A program made the translations under genes and the position numbers. From assembly GCF_023155855.1 (NCBI RefSeq), contig NZ_JAKNUT010000001.1, positions 1,286,120 through 1,350,119 on the forward strand: 64,000 bases of DNA, given 5' to 3'. The stretch's first letter is position 1. Every line of letters begins with the position of its first letter. This document shows, one piece after another, positions 8,960-17,559 of the stretch. The notes beneath the pieces are model-generated. The model ran no database searches. It was given only the letters and a program-made list of their open reading frames with translations, and was not told the origin of the DNA. This stretch comes from Microbacterium aoyamense (lineage in GTDB: Bacteria; Actinomycetota; Actinomycetes; Actinomycetales; Microbacteriaceae).

Positions 8960-10704
8960 CATTCCACCTCGTGTCCGAGATCGGGCCGCGCGAGGAGGCG
9001 CGCGGAGGATTGGGTGATCGCCTCGAGTTCGACGATCGCGATCGTGTTCTCGCCAGCGCGGGTCGCGGGGCCGGGGACGAAGAGCGTGCGCTGCGGGCCC
9101 CGGCGCCAGTATCGGCCGAGGAAGAATCCGTTGATCCACGCGTAGCCCTTGCCCCACCCGCGGGTGTCGAGGAACAGGTCGGCCGGGCCATCGAGGGTGA
9201 AGCACCCGCGCAGTCCCGCGGGACCGGCGACGTGCGGGGCGGGCGCAGCATCCATCACCACGTCGTACAGCCCGGGCACGTCGATTGTCCGCACGCGCCA
9301 CGGCCCGGGCAACGCTTCGCCGTCGACGAGCGGAGCGCCGATGAGGCCCTTGGGTTCGCCGATCTTCGTGTCGTAGTTCACGCGGCCGGTCTCTTCGACG
9401 AGCAGGCGGAGCGTGTCACCTGCGGGGATCGGCGTCGCCAGGTCGCCGATGGTGCGCTGCAGGATGCCGGCGGGCCGGTCGTCGACGCTGAGCCAGGCGT
9501 AGTCGCGGACCTCGGCCGCGAGCGTGGTCGAGCGGGAGGTGCCGAGGGATGTCTCGTACGAGACGAGGGCGACGCCCGGGCCGAGTTCGTCCATCGTGGG
9601 CGGCGCGGCGAACTCGCCGAGGTCGACTCCCGTGAGCGGATCGCCGACCGGTTCGAGTGCGACCTCGAAGACCGGGGCGTCCACCGGAGCGGGAAGCTCG
9701 CCGGCGGGCACCGGGGCGTGCTTCGCGATGACGTCCCGGAAGGCGCGGAACTTCTCGGTGACATCACCCGACTCGCTGATCGGGGAGTCGTAGTCGTACG
9801 ACGTCACCATGGGCAGGTAGCGGCCGGAGTCGTTCGCTCCGGCGGTGAGGGCGAAGTTCGTTCCACCGTGGATCATGTAGATGTTGACGGATGCCCCGGC
9901 GGACAGCAGCTCGTCGAGGTCGCGGGCACTGTCGGCGAAGTTCGTCGTGTGATGCTTCTCGCCCCAGTGGTCGAACCAGCCGCACCAGAACTCCATGCAC
10001 ATGAGCGGCCCGGTGGGCTGATGCTCCCGCAGCACCGCGAGGCGCTCGCCGATCCGCGAGCCGAACGACCCCGTCTTGTGGAGCCCCTCGTGCGCGCCGC
10101 CCTCGAGCATGTGCGGAATCGGCTGATCGACCTGCGTGAGCGGCACCGTGATGCCCGCCTCTCGGGTGACGCGGATGAGCTCCGCGAGGTAGGCCTTGTC
10201 GGAGCCGTACGCGCCGTACTCGTTCTCGATCTGCACGAGGATGACCGAACCGCCGGTGTCGATCTGCCGCGGCACGATGATCTCGTTCACTCGCTCGAGA
10301 TAACCCGTCACCGCCTCGAGATAGCGCGGATCCGAACTGCGCAGGCGCAGGTCAGTGTCGGCGGTCAGCCACGTGGGAAGCCCGCCGTTGTGCCACTCGG
10401 CGCACACGTAGGGCCCAGGGCGCACGATGGCGTGCAGCCCCTCCTCGGCGATCAGATCCAGGAACCGACCGAGATCGCGGGGGCCCGAGGCATCCCACTC
10501 CCCGCGCACCGGCTCGTGGAAGTTCCACATGACGTAGGTCTCGATCGCGTTGAGACCCATCAGCTTCGCAGTGCGGATGCGATCCCGCCACTGGTCCGGA
10601 TGCACGCGCGGGTAGTGCATCGCGCCCGAGATGATGCGGTGCGGCTGCCCGTCGAGGAGGAAGTCGCGTTCGCCGATCTCGAATCGGGAGGGGGGAGTCG
10701 TCAT
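8959..10704 (-). CDS. Glycoside hydrolase family 35 beta-galactosidase
   Basis: A 581-residue GH35 enzyme of compact bacterial size, no signal peptide. The barrel starts at ISGAMHYPRVHPDQW (about residue 25); acid/base Glu162 is in IENEYGAYGSDK and the nucleophile Glu238 in LMCMEFWCGWFDHWG, followed by YMIHGGTNF. A C-terminal jelly-roll segment ends in GWGKGYAWINGFFLGRYW, typical of the galactose-binding domain. It is the first gene of its operon; a copy of the shared LacI-type operator lies 37-50 bases upstream of its start. It likely cleaves terminal beta-galactosyl residues from imported oligosaccharides, feeding galK/galT. Confidence 0.94.
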   Translation of the reverse strand: MTTPPSRFEIGERDFLLDGQPHRIISGAMHYPRVHPDQWRDRIRTAKLMGLNAIETYVMWNFHEPVRGEWDASGPRDLGRFLDLIAEEGLHAIVRPGPYVCAEWHNGGLPTWLTADTDLRLRSSDPRYLEAVTGYLERVNEIIVPRQIDTGGSVILVQIENEYGAYGSDKAYLAELIRVTREAGITVPLTQVDQPIPHMLEGGAHEGLHKTGSFGSRIGERLAVLREHQPTGPLMCMEFWCGWFDHWGEKHHTTNFADSARDLDELLSAGASVNIYMIHGGTNFALTAGANDSGRYLPMVTSYDYDSPISESGDVTEKFRAFRDVIAKHAPVPAGELPAPVDAPVFEVALEPVGDPLTGVDLGEFAAPPTMDELGPGVALVSYETSLGTSRSTTLAAEVRDYAWLSVDDRPAGILQRTIGDLATPIPAGDTLRLLVEETGRVNYDTKIGEPKGLIGAPLVDGEALPGPWRVRTIDVPGLYDVVMDAAPAPHVAGPAGLRGCFTLDGPADLFLDTRGWGKGYAWINGFFLGRYWRRGPQRTLFVPGPATRAGENTIAIVELEAITQSSARLLARPDLGHEVE

Positions 10705-10740
10705 CGTCGTCCTCGGGTCGTGGGTGGGCTCAGCTTATCG

Positions 10741-10754
10741 GGGAAGCGTTTTCC
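10741..10754. promoter_or_regulatory. LacI-type operator before the GH35 operon
   Basis: GGGAAGCGTTTTCC matches the GGNAANCGNTTNCC pattern seen at seven other sites. It sits between the dehydrogenase stop (10767) and the GH35 start (10704), where a promoter for the GH35 operon would be. Confidence 0.65.
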
Positions 10755-10766
10755 GGTCGAGCCTTC

Positions 10767-12209
10767 TCACGGGACGACGAGCACGCCGTTGCGGCGGTGC
10801 GGAAGCCGGGCGAGCGAGTCGTCACGCAGCGCGTCGGGAAGCAGTTCCTGCGGTGCGGACTGGTAAGCGACGGGCCGCAGGAAGCGGCGGATCGCCGTCG
10901 CACCGACGGACGTGTGCAGCGACGTCGTCGCAGGCCAGGGTCCGCCGTGCTGCTGCGACCACGTCACGGCGACACCGGTCGGCCAGCCCGCGAACAGCAC
11001 GCGACCGGCGCGCGCCTGCAGCAGCGCGAGCGTCTCGGCGACCTCGTCGCCCGATTCGGAATGAAGCGTCGCGGTGAGGCTTCCCGGCACGGCGCGCAGC
11101 GCCGCGTGCAACTCCCCCTCGGACGCATACCGGACGAGCACCGTCACCGGTCCGAAGCACTCCTCGAGCAGCACCTCGGGACGTGCGGCCACGGAGACGG
11201 CATCCGTCGCGAGAACGATCGGGGCGGCGCCGCCGTCGGGGCCCGTGCCGTTCGCGATCACCTCGACCGACGGGTCGGCCTCGAGGTGCGCGATCCCCTC
11301 GGGGAACGCAGCGGTGATGCGGTCGGTGAGGAGCGCTCCGCCGGTCGTGCCCGGCACGAGGGCGGCGACGGATGCTTCGAACCCCGCCTCGGCGGGAACG
11401 AAGACGACGCCGGGCTTCGTGCAGAACTGCCCGACGCCCATCGTGAACGAACCGGCCAGTCCCTGCGCGAGCTCGTCGCCGCGCGCCGTGACGGCGGCGG
11501 CAGTGACGACGACCGGGTTCACGCTGCCGAGCTCGCCGTAGAACGGGATGGGGTCGGGGCGAGCCGTCGCGAGATCGAAGAGCGCACGGCCGCCCGAGAG
11601 CGATCCCGTGAATCCCGCGGCTTGGATGAGCGGATGCTGCACGAGCGCGTTGCCCGCTTCGCGACCCTCGACCAGCGCGAGCGATCCGGCCGGGGCGCCG
11701 GCGACTTCGAGCGCTGCCGACACGACCTCTGCCGTGCGGCGCGAGAGCTCGGGATGACCCGAGTGGGCCTTCACGACGACGGGGGCACCGGCGGCCAGCG
11801 CGGATGCGGTGTCGCCGCCGGCGACCGAGAACGCGAAGGGGAAGTTCGAGGCCGAGAAGACCGCGACCGGTCCGACCGGCACGAGCAGGCGCCGCAGCTC
11901 GGGGCGCGGCGGCGTGGCCGAGGCATCCGCGTCGTCGACCGTGAGCTCGAGGTACGAGCCCTCTTCGACGGCGTTCGCGAAGAGGCGCAGCTGGCCCGAC
12001 GTGCGCGCGACTTCGCCGCGCAGGCGCGTCTCGCCGAGGCGCGTCTCGCGGTCGGCGATCGGCACGAGCTCGTCGACGGCGGCATCGAGGGCGTCGGCGG
12101 CCGCGTTCAGCCACGTCGCGCGTTCCGCGGCGCTCGACCGCGCCCACAGCGGGGCGGCGGCCGCGGTCTTCTCGAGGATCGTCTCGAGCTCTTGCAGGGT
12201 CGTGTTCAT
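10767..12209 (-). CDS. Aldehyde dehydrogenase, probable 2-oxoglutarate semialdehyde dehydrogenase
   Basis: A 480-residue ALDH-superfamily enzyme. It shows SASNFPFAFSVAGGD in the NAD site, FYGELGSVNP with the general-base glutamate, and the catalytic cysteine in GQFCTKPGVVF. This shape matches the ketoglutaric-semialdehyde dehydrogenases that end non-phosphorylative uronate and pentose pathways (NAD(P)-dependent oxidation to 2-oxoglutarate). ATG 12209 lies one base beyond the stop of the enolase-family gene; a longer frame into that gene is spurious. It follows kdgD-like and enolase-like genes in one operon, which strongly supports this role. Confidence 0.9.
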   Translation of the reverse strand: MNTTLQELETILEKTAAAAPLWARSSAAERATWLNAAADALDAAVDELVPIADRETRLGETRLRGEVARTSGQLRLFANAVEEGSYLELTVDDADASATPPRPELRRLLVPVGPVAVFSASNFPFAFSVAGGDTASALAAGAPVVVKAHSGHPELSRRTAEVVSAALEVAGAPAGSLALVEGREAGNALVQHPLIQAAGFTGSLSGGRALFDLATARPDPIPFYGELGSVNPVVVTAAAVTARGDELAQGLAGSFTMGVGQFCTKPGVVFVPAEAGFEASVAALVPGTTGGALLTDRITAAFPEGIAHLEADPSVEVIANGTGPDGGAAPIVLATDAVSVAARPEVLLEECFGPVTVLVRYASEGELHAALRAVPGSLTATLHSESGDEVAETLALLQARAGRVLFAGWPTGVAVTWSQQHGGPWPATTSLHTSVGATAIRRFLRPVAYQSAPQELLPDALRDDSLARLPHRRNGVLVVP

Positions 12210-12210
12210 G

Positions 12211-13278
12211 TCATGCCTCTCTGAAGCGCAGGCCGAGTCCTTCATGGGCCGTCTCGGTGAGACGCCCGGACGAGATCGAGACGGGGCTGGGGTCGCGCAG
12301 CGCACCGAGGTCGCCGAACCCGGCATCCTCCACGTCCTCCGCCCACGGGTCGCCCGCGAGCGTCAGGGCGATCTGCCCGGACAGCTCCGGAAGGAGGTGC
12401 GGATGCAGCGCAGCGCCGTGCTCGGAGGCGAGCGCCGCGATGCGCCGGAACGGCGTGATGCCGCCGACGCGGACGATGTTGGGCTGCACGATGTGCGCGG
12501 CGCCCGCGCGAAGATAGTCGCCGAAGCGGTGGGTGGTATGGAGGTTCTCGCCCACCGCGATCGGCACGTCGATGCGGCGCGCGAGTTCGGCGTGGCCCGC
12601 GAGGTCGTCGGCGCGCAGTGGCTCCTCGATCCACGCGGGCGAGAAGCCCGCGAGCGCCTCGATCGCGGCCGTCGCCCGGGTGAGGTCCCACCGCTGGTTG
12701 GCGTCGATCATGAGGCCGAGGTCGGGCCCGAGCAGCTCGCGCACGGAGGCGACGCGGTCGACGTCCTCGGCGAGGTCGGGCTTTCCGACCTTGATCTTGA
12801 CGGCAGGCAGGCCCGCGTCGATCCAGCGCCCCACCTGGGCGAGCAGCTCGTCGAGCGTGTAGTGCAGGTTCACGCCGCTTCCGTACACGCGGGCGCTGTC
12901 CCGCCGACGGCCGAGGAGCGACGACACCGACTCACCCGCGGCACGGGCCGCGGCGTCCCACAGCGCGAGGTCGAGCCCCGCGAGGGCGATCGTCGTGAGC
13001 CCGCCGCCTCCCGCTTCATGCAGGTGACGCCAGACCGCATCCCAGATCGTCTCGGGGTCGGCATCGCTTCCGACGGCGACGGGGGCGATGTCGTCGACAA
13101 GCAGCGCATGGACGGCGGATGCCCCGATCTGCGGTGTCCACGAGAAGCCCCAGCCTTCGACGCCGTCCGAGCGCACGACGTGCGTCGCGATGACGCCGAC
13201 CGACGTGACATCGGCGGCCCAAGGACGCGAGAGCGGCACGCGCAGCGGCCGGGCGTCGAAGGCCGAGATGGTGGTCAC
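12211..13278 (-). CDS. Enolase-superfamily (mandelate racemase type) aldarate dehydratase or galactarolactone cycloisomerase
   Basis: A 355-residue enolase-superfamily enzyme. The KxK base is visible in AVKIKVG, metal ligands in MIDANQRW (Asp), WIEEPL (Glu) and AVGENL (Glu), and a C-barrel His in LHPHLLPE. These residues fit acid-sugar dehydratases. In this operon it must connect the product of uronate oxidation to 5-dehydro-4-deoxyglucarate, either as galactarate/glucarate dehydratase or as a galactarolactone cycloisomerase like Agrobacterium Gci, which would remove the need for a lactonase (none is visible). It starts at GTG 13278 with a GTGA overlap with the preceding stop. The exact reaction is not decided by sequence alone. 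Confidence 0.88.
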   Translation of the reverse strand: MTTISAFDARPLRVPLSRPWAADVTSVGVIATHVVRSDGVEGWGFSWTPQIGASAVHALLVDDIAPVAVGSDADPETIWDAVWRHLHEAGGGGLTTIALAGLDLALWDAAARAAGESVSSLLGRRRDSARVYGSGVNLHYTLDELLAQVGRWIDAGLPAVKIKVGKPDLAEDVDRVASVRELLGPDLGLMIDANQRWDLTRATAAIEALAGFSPAWIEEPLRADDLAGHAELARRIDVPIAVGENLHTTHRFGDYLRAGAAHIVQPNIVRVGGITPFRRIAALASEHGAALHPHLLPELSGQIALTLAGDPWAEDVEDAGFGDLGALRDPSPVSISSGRLTETAHEGLGLRFREA

Positions 13279-14174
13279 AGCAGCGCTCGCCCGGCGGCGA
13301 GGATCTCGGCGAGGCGCGCCTCCTGGTCGGGGGTCGGGTCGACGAGCGGCGCACGCACGCCGCCGAACGGCAGTCCGCCGAGTCGCAGGCCCGCCTTGAT
13401 GAGCGAGACCCCGAACCCCGGCGTCTCGTCGCGCAGCGCGACGAGCGGCGTGTAGAAGGCATCCAGCAGCGCGATCCGCCGCGCCTCATCGCCGTCGACG
13501 TACGCGCGGTAGAAGGCGTTCGCGACCTCGGGCGCCATCGCGAACGCGGCGGAAGAGTAGAGCGGCATGCCGATGCCACGGTAGGCGGCCTGCGTGAGCT
13601 CGGCGGTGAGCAGGCCGTTGAAGAACGCGAAGTCGCGCCGACCGGTCTCGGCGACGGCGCGCACGACGAGCTGCGCGGTCGCCAGGTCGCCCACGCCGTC
13701 CTTGAACCCCACGACCTTCGGATTGGCGGCGAGCCGGCGCACCGAGTCGACCGAGTACTGCGCCGTTCCGCGGTGATAGATGACGACAGGAAGATCGGAT
13801 GCCGCGGCGATCGCCTCGACATAGGCCACGAGCCCCGCCTGCGGCCCGCCGACGAGGTACGGCGGCAGCACGAGCAGGGCGTCGGCGCCGGCGTCGGACG
13901 CCGCGCGTGCGACCTCGATCGAGTGTCCGAGCGTGCCGCCCGATCCGGCGACGACCGGCACACGGCCGTCGACGGCTGTGACCGCCGTACGCACGACGGC
14001 CGCCGCCTCACCCGCCGAGAGTGCGTGGTACTCGCCCGTCCCGCACGCCGGGAAGACACCGCCCGCGCCGGCGTCGACGCCGGTCACGACGTGGTGGGCC
14101 AGGAGTCCGTGGTCGATCGCGCCGGACGTGTCGAAGGGCGTGACGGGAAAGAAGAGGATGCCGTCGAAGTTCAT
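13275..14174 (-). CDS. kdgD: 5-dehydro-4-deoxyglucarate dehydratase (DHDPS family)
   Basis: A 299-residue member of the dihydrodipicolinate synthase/N-acetylneuraminate lyase family. The Schiff-base lysine is in VVGFKDGVGD and the assisting tyrosine in VVIYHRGTAQ; GILFFPVTPF and FPACGTGEYHAL are typical of the KdgD subgroup. The reaction is dehydration and decarboxylation of 5-dehydro-4-deoxy-D-glucarate to 2-oxoglutarate semialdehyde, water and CO2. Start ATG 14174 overlaps the upstream stop (ATGA). It sits between the SDR and enolase-family genes and is followed by a matching semialdehyde dehydrogenase. Confidence 0.93.
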   Translation of the reverse strand: MNFDGILFFPVTPFDTSGAIDHGLLAHHVVTGVDAGAGGVFPACGTGEYHALSAGEAAAVVRTAVTAVDGRVPVVAGSGGTLGHSIEVARAASDAGADALLVLPPYLVGGPQAGLVAYVEAIAAASDLPVVIYHRGTAQYSVDSVRRLAANPKVVGFKDGVGDLATAQLVVRAVAETGRRDFAFFNGLLTAELTQAAYRGIGMPLYSSAAFAMAPEVANAFYRAYVDGDEARRIALLDAFYTPLVALRDETPGFGVSLIKAGLRLGGLPFGGVRAPLVDPTPDQEARLAEILAAGRALL

Positions 14175-15094
14175 GCGGGGACGTCCTGTCGGTCATCGGC
14201 GCTGGCCAGTTCGGCGCGCCAGTGGTGGGCGGGAGACCAGCCGAGCAGCCGCTTCGCCTTCGCGTTCGAGAAGGCCGAAGTGGTGCCGGTGAGCGCGGCG
14301 GCCACCTCGTCGGTGCCCGGGAAGAACTGCGGCACGAGATCGGCGAGGGGCTCGCGCGCGAGCGCGTCGTCGGCGGCGACGAAGAACGTCTCGGCGTTCG
14401 GGATGTGGGGGAGTGCCTCGAGCAGCGTGTCGGTGAACGCCGCGACATCCCGCGCGTCGACGTAGTTGAAGACCGCGGGTGCGGAGAGGGCGGGGTCGTC
14501 GAGGCGGTCTCGCACGGTGTGGCCCTGCTGCGTGACGGCGCCCGCCCACTCCTCGGGCGCGATGACGTAGCAGGGGCGGAACGCCGCGAAGCGCACGTCG
14601 TCGCCGGTCTGACGCTGCAGCATGCGCAGCGACTGCTCGATGATCAGCTTCGAGAGGGCGTAGGCGTTCCACGGCAGCGGCGGGGTGTCTTCGTCGAGCG
14701 GAAAGCGGTCGGGCACCCACCCCGTGGGCGCGCCGTAGCCGAGCACCGTGGGGCTCGACGCCGCGACCACCTTGCGGATTCCCGCGGTGACCGCCCCGCC
14801 GAGGACCGAGACGGCGAGTCCTGTGTTCGTGCGCATGATGACGTCCTCCGGTGCGCTGAACGGCACGGCGATCGCAGCCAGGTGCACGACGGCGTCCGCG
14901 CGGGCGTCGGAGAGGGCGGATGCCGTGGCGGCGGCATCCATCAGATCGATCGCGACCTGCTCCACCGCGACGAGTTCCGGCGCCTCCGAAGGCAGGCGAT
15001 CGAACGAGACGACCTCGTGCCCGCGCGCGGCGAGGCCTGCGACGAGGCTGCGGCCGAGCCTGCCCGCGCCACCGGTGACGACGATGCGGCTCAT
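14171..15094 (-). CDS. Extended SDR, probable uronate dehydrogenase
   Basis: A 307-residue NAD-dependent epimerase/dehydratase-type SDR. It has the Rossmann motif VTGGAGRLGRSL at the N-terminus and the catalytic YxxxK in NAYALSK, with SSPTVLGYG supplying the serine region. Uronate dehydrogenases, which oxidise glucuronate or galacturonate to the aldarolactone, belong to this fold; they are usually about 265 residues, so this one is longer. The operon position before kdgD makes uronate oxidation the best proposal, but a sugar epimerase with the same fold is possible. ATGA overlaps link it to both neighbours. Confidence 0.75.
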   Translation of the reverse strand: MSRIVVTGGAGRLGRSLVAGLAARGHEVVSFDRLPSEAPELVAVEQVAIDLMDAAATASALSDARADAVVHLAAIAVPFSAPEDVIMRTNTGLAVSVLGGAVTAGIRKVVAASSPTVLGYGAPTGWVPDRFPLDEDTPPLPWNAYALSKLIIEQSLRMLQRQTGDDVRFAAFRPCYVIAPEEWAGAVTQQGHTVRDRLDDPALSAPAVFNYVDARDVAAFTDTLLEALPHIPNAETFFVAADDALAREPLADLVPQFFPGTDEVAAALTGTTSAFSNAKAKRLLGWSPAHHWRAELASADDRQDVPA

Positions 15095-16428
15095 CGCACC
15101 GGCTGCGCGAGGAGCGGGATGCCGAGATCGGCCACCTCGACGGGCAGCCCCGTCGCGAGTGAGCGGTTGCCGGCGATGCCGACGGCGATCGACTGCACAC
15201 CGTCACGCCAGTCGGCCGGGCGCGCGAGCGGGTCGTCACCCGGGCCGACGAAGACGTCGGAGAGGAGGATCGCGTCGCCGCCCCCGTGACCGCCCTCACC
15301 GCCCACGATCTCGACCTCGATCGGCATCTCCCAGTGGCGCTGCAGCAGAAGGCGCTCGCCCTCGGGACGGAGCGATCCCGAGGAGCCGGCGTCGACCGCG
15401 CTCGGGTCGAGGACGGGATGCAGTCCCTCGCCCTCGACGACGGCGCCGCGTTCGACGACATCGAGCTCGACGCGGCCCTTCGTGCCGTTGACCGAGACGC
15501 GGTAGCCCTCCCACGGCGCATGAGCGTTGAGAGAGTAGCTGAGAGTCGCGCCGTTCGCGTAGTCGACGACCAGCGCGAGGTTGTCTTCGATCGTGATGCC
15601 TTCTCCGAAGACGTCGCGATCCCGCAGGTAGCCGTCGTGTCCCTCGGCGTCGAGGTAGAGCTCTTTGAGGTGCGGGTGATCGCGCAGATCGAGGTCGAAT
15701 CCGTCGTGCGCGCCGTCGTGCGTGCCTCGATCGTGGCGCGGAGCGAGACCGCGGGCGGCGGCGTTGTCGGCGCCGTAGAAGCGGAGGCCGCCGGAAGCAT
15801 AGACGCGGCGGGGCGTGGAGTGGATCCACCAGTTGACGAGGTCGAAGTGGTGGCTGGACTTGTGGACGAGCAGTCCGCCCGAGCTGTGCTTCTCGCGGTG
15901 CCAGCGGCGGAAGTAGTCGGCGCCGTGCTTCGTGTCGAGCATCCACTGGAAGTCGATCGAGGTGACATCGCCGATGAGGCCGTCCTGGATGACCTGGCGC
16001 AGCGCGCTGTTGCGCGGCGAGTAGCGGTAGTTGAACGTCAGCACGACCTGGCGGCCGGTGCGCTCGACGGCCGCCTCGATCGCCGCGGCACTCTCGGCGT
16101 CGATCGTGAGCGGCTTCTCGACGACGACGTCGGCCCCGGCATCCAGCGCCCGCACGATGAGCGGCGCGTGCTGGTCGTCGCGCGCGGTGATGACGACGCG
16201 GTCGATCCGTTCGTCGCGGATGACGTCCTCGAGACGATCGGGATGCCACGTGGACGGCGCCGCGGCGCCACGCTCGACGGCACGTGTCACCGCAAGTGCC
16301 GCGCGCACGGGGTTGGGCTCGACGACGGCGACGAGTTCGGCTCGGTCGGCGTACGTCTCGGCGATCGCGTCGACGTACATCTGCGAACGGCCGCCGGCTC
16401 CGACGATGGCGTACCGGGTGCGGGTCAT
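15091..16428 (-). CDS. Gfo/Idh/MocA-family oxidoreductase heading the uronate operon
   Basis: A 445-residue NAD(P)-dependent sugar oxidoreductase. N-terminal Rossmann motif is IVGAGGRSQMY and the conserved substrate-site motif is VVVEKPLTID; the C-terminal domain begins near FNYRYSPRNSALRQ. A His-rich stretch near the middle (HFDLVNWW and later HDRGTHDGAHDGF) is conserved in a subgroup of unknown substrate. It is the first gene of the minus-strand operon, with an operator 15-28 bases upstream of the ATG. It may oxidise or epimerise a decorated uronic acid so that it can enter the pathway. The exact reaction cannot be named. Confidence 0.88.
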   Translation of the reverse strand: MTRTRYAIVGAGGRSQMYVDAIAETYADRAELVAVVEPNPVRAALAVTRAVERGAAAPSTWHPDRLEDVIRDERIDRVVITARDDQHAPLIVRALDAGADVVVEKPLTIDAESAAAIEAAVERTGRQVVLTFNYRYSPRNSALRQVIQDGLIGDVTSIDFQWMLDTKHGADYFRRWHREKHSSGGLLVHKSSHHFDLVNWWIHSTPRRVYASGGLRFYGADNAAARGLAPRHDRGTHDGAHDGFDLDLRDHPHLKELYLDAEGHDGYLRDRDVFGEGITIEDNLALVVDYANGATLSYSLNAHAPWEGYRVSVNGTKGRVELDVVERGAVVEGEGLHPVLDPSAVDAGSSGSLRPEGERLLLQRHWEMPIEVEIVGGEGGHGGGDAILLSDVFVGPGDDPLARPADWRDGVQSIAVGIAGNRSLATGLPVEVADLGIPLLAQPVR

Positions 16429-16442
16429 GATCTTCCAATCTC

Positions 16443-16456
16443 AGGAAACGTTTTCT
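16443..16456. promoter_or_regulatory. LacI-type operator before the uronate operon
   Basis: AGGAAACGTTTTCT, centred on CG at 16449-16450, fits the shared operator. It is only 15 bases from the start codon at 16428, so binding would block transcription start of the operon. Confidence 0.65.
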
Positions 16457-16497
16457 CAGGGTAACAGACGGCGCCGAGTGGGCGCGTCGAGCGCGGA

Positions 16498-17496
16498 TCA
16501 GGGAGCGGGAGCAGTGCTCGCGCGGAGCACGAGCTGCGGCACGAGAGAGGCGAACGGTGTCGCCTCGTCGCCGGTCAGCAGTGAGTGCAGCGCGCGCCAC
16601 GCCTGGGCGCCGACCTCGACGGCGGGCACGGCAGAGGTCGTGAGCGGCGGCGACGTGTGACGCGCGAACGGGATGTCGTCGAAGCCGGTGATCGAGATGT
16701 CGTCGGGGACTCGGATGCCGCGCTCGGTCAGCGCGGTGAGCAGCCCCATCGCCACGAGGTCGTTGAAGGCGAGCACTCCCGTCGCGCCGGTCGCGAGCAC
16801 GGCCTCGGCAGCTTCTGCACCGCTGTCGACGTCGACCCCCGCGGGGATCTCGATGATCTCGAGGTCGTCATGCGCCGCGCGCGCATCCTCGAGCGCGGCG
16901 AGTCGCGCCGCGTTCGAGGCGCTGCGGGCGACGCCCGCGAGGAACACGATCCGCCGGTGGCCGAGTGCATGGAGATGCTCGGCGAGCTCGCGCAGTGCGT
17001 GGCGGTAGTCGGCGGCGACGACGGGCGCGGCATCCTGTCGTCCACGGTTCACCACCACGACCGGTGCCAGTGTCTCGAGGAGTGGGCCCAGCTGCGCCTC
17101 GTCCATGCGGGGCGCCGCCAGGATGACGCCGTCCGTGCGTCGACGCGTCTCTTCGGCGAGGACGCGTTCCTCCTCGACGCGCTCACCGGAGTCTGCGATC
17201 AGCACGTGGTATCCGTCGACGGCGGCGGCGTGGCTGATGCCGCGCAGGATCGCTTGGAAGGTCGGGTTTCCGAGGTCGGGCACGACGACCGCGATCGTCT
17301 GCGTGCGCCCGAGCACGAGGCTTCGGGCCAGAGGATTCGCGGCGTAGCCGAGCTCGGCGGCGGTCGCGCGGACTCGCTCGACGAGCGCGGGGTCGACGGT
17401 TGCATTGCCGTTCATGACGCGCGACACGGTCGAGAGGGAGACGCCCGCCGCCCGCGCGACGTCGGTGATGGTCGCCTTGCGCGGTGCCTCGGACAT
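16498..17496 (-). CDS. LacI-family transcriptional regulator, candidate regulator of the glucuronide/uronate regulon
   Basis: A 332-residue regulator with the HTH at residues 8-30 (ITDVARAAGVSLSTVSRVMN), the hinge ANPLARSLVLGRTQTI and the effector domain with GFDDIPFARHTSPPLTT. The DNA-contact pair after GVS is Leu-Ser. Start ATG 17496 follows the family N-terminus; an upstream in-frame extension would read through the promoter region. It is divergent from the ABC/glucuronidase operon with two copies of the operator between or just inside the genes, and faces the 3' end of the region upstream of the uronate operon. It is the best candidate to bind the GGNAANCGNTTNCC sites; the inducer is probably a glucuronide or an aldarate. 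Confidence 0.9.
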   Translation of the reverse strand: MSEAPRKATITDVARAAGVSLSTVSRVMNGNATVDPALVERVRATAAELGYAANPLARSLVLGRTQTIAVVVPDLGNPTFQAILRGISHAAAVDGYHVLIADSGERVEEERVLAEETRRRTDGVILAAPRMDEAQLGPLLETLAPVVVVNRGRQDAAPVVAADYRHALRELAEHLHALGHRRIVFLAGVARSASNAARLAALEDARAAHDDLEIIEIPAGVDVDSGAEAAEAVLATGATGVLAFNDLVAMGLLTALTERGIRVPDDISITGFDDIPFARHTSPPLTTSAVPAVEVGAQAWRALHSLLTGDEATPFASLVPQLVLRASTAPAP

Positions 17497-17514
17497 GCGG
17501 CACAGCCTATTGCG

Positions 17515-17528
17515 AGAAATCGTTTCCC
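17515..17528. promoter_or_regulatory. LacI-type operator in the LacI/ABC divergent promoter
   Basis: AGAAATCGTTTCCC is a divergent copy of the shared operator, 19 bases from the LacI start. It would cover the -35 region of the ABC operon promoter and the LacI start region. Confidence 0.55.
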
Positions 17529-17547
17529 GATGACGACGCATCGGAGA

Positions 17548-17553
17548 TAGCAT
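17548..17553 (+). promoter_or_regulatory. Probable -10 element of the ABC/glucuronidase operon
   Basis: TAGCAT ends six bases before the GTG start at 17560, so transcription may begin at the start codon (leaderless). No ribosome site is visible. The -35 region overlaps the operator at 17515-17528. Confidence 0.45.
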
Positions 17554-17559
17554 GGAACG

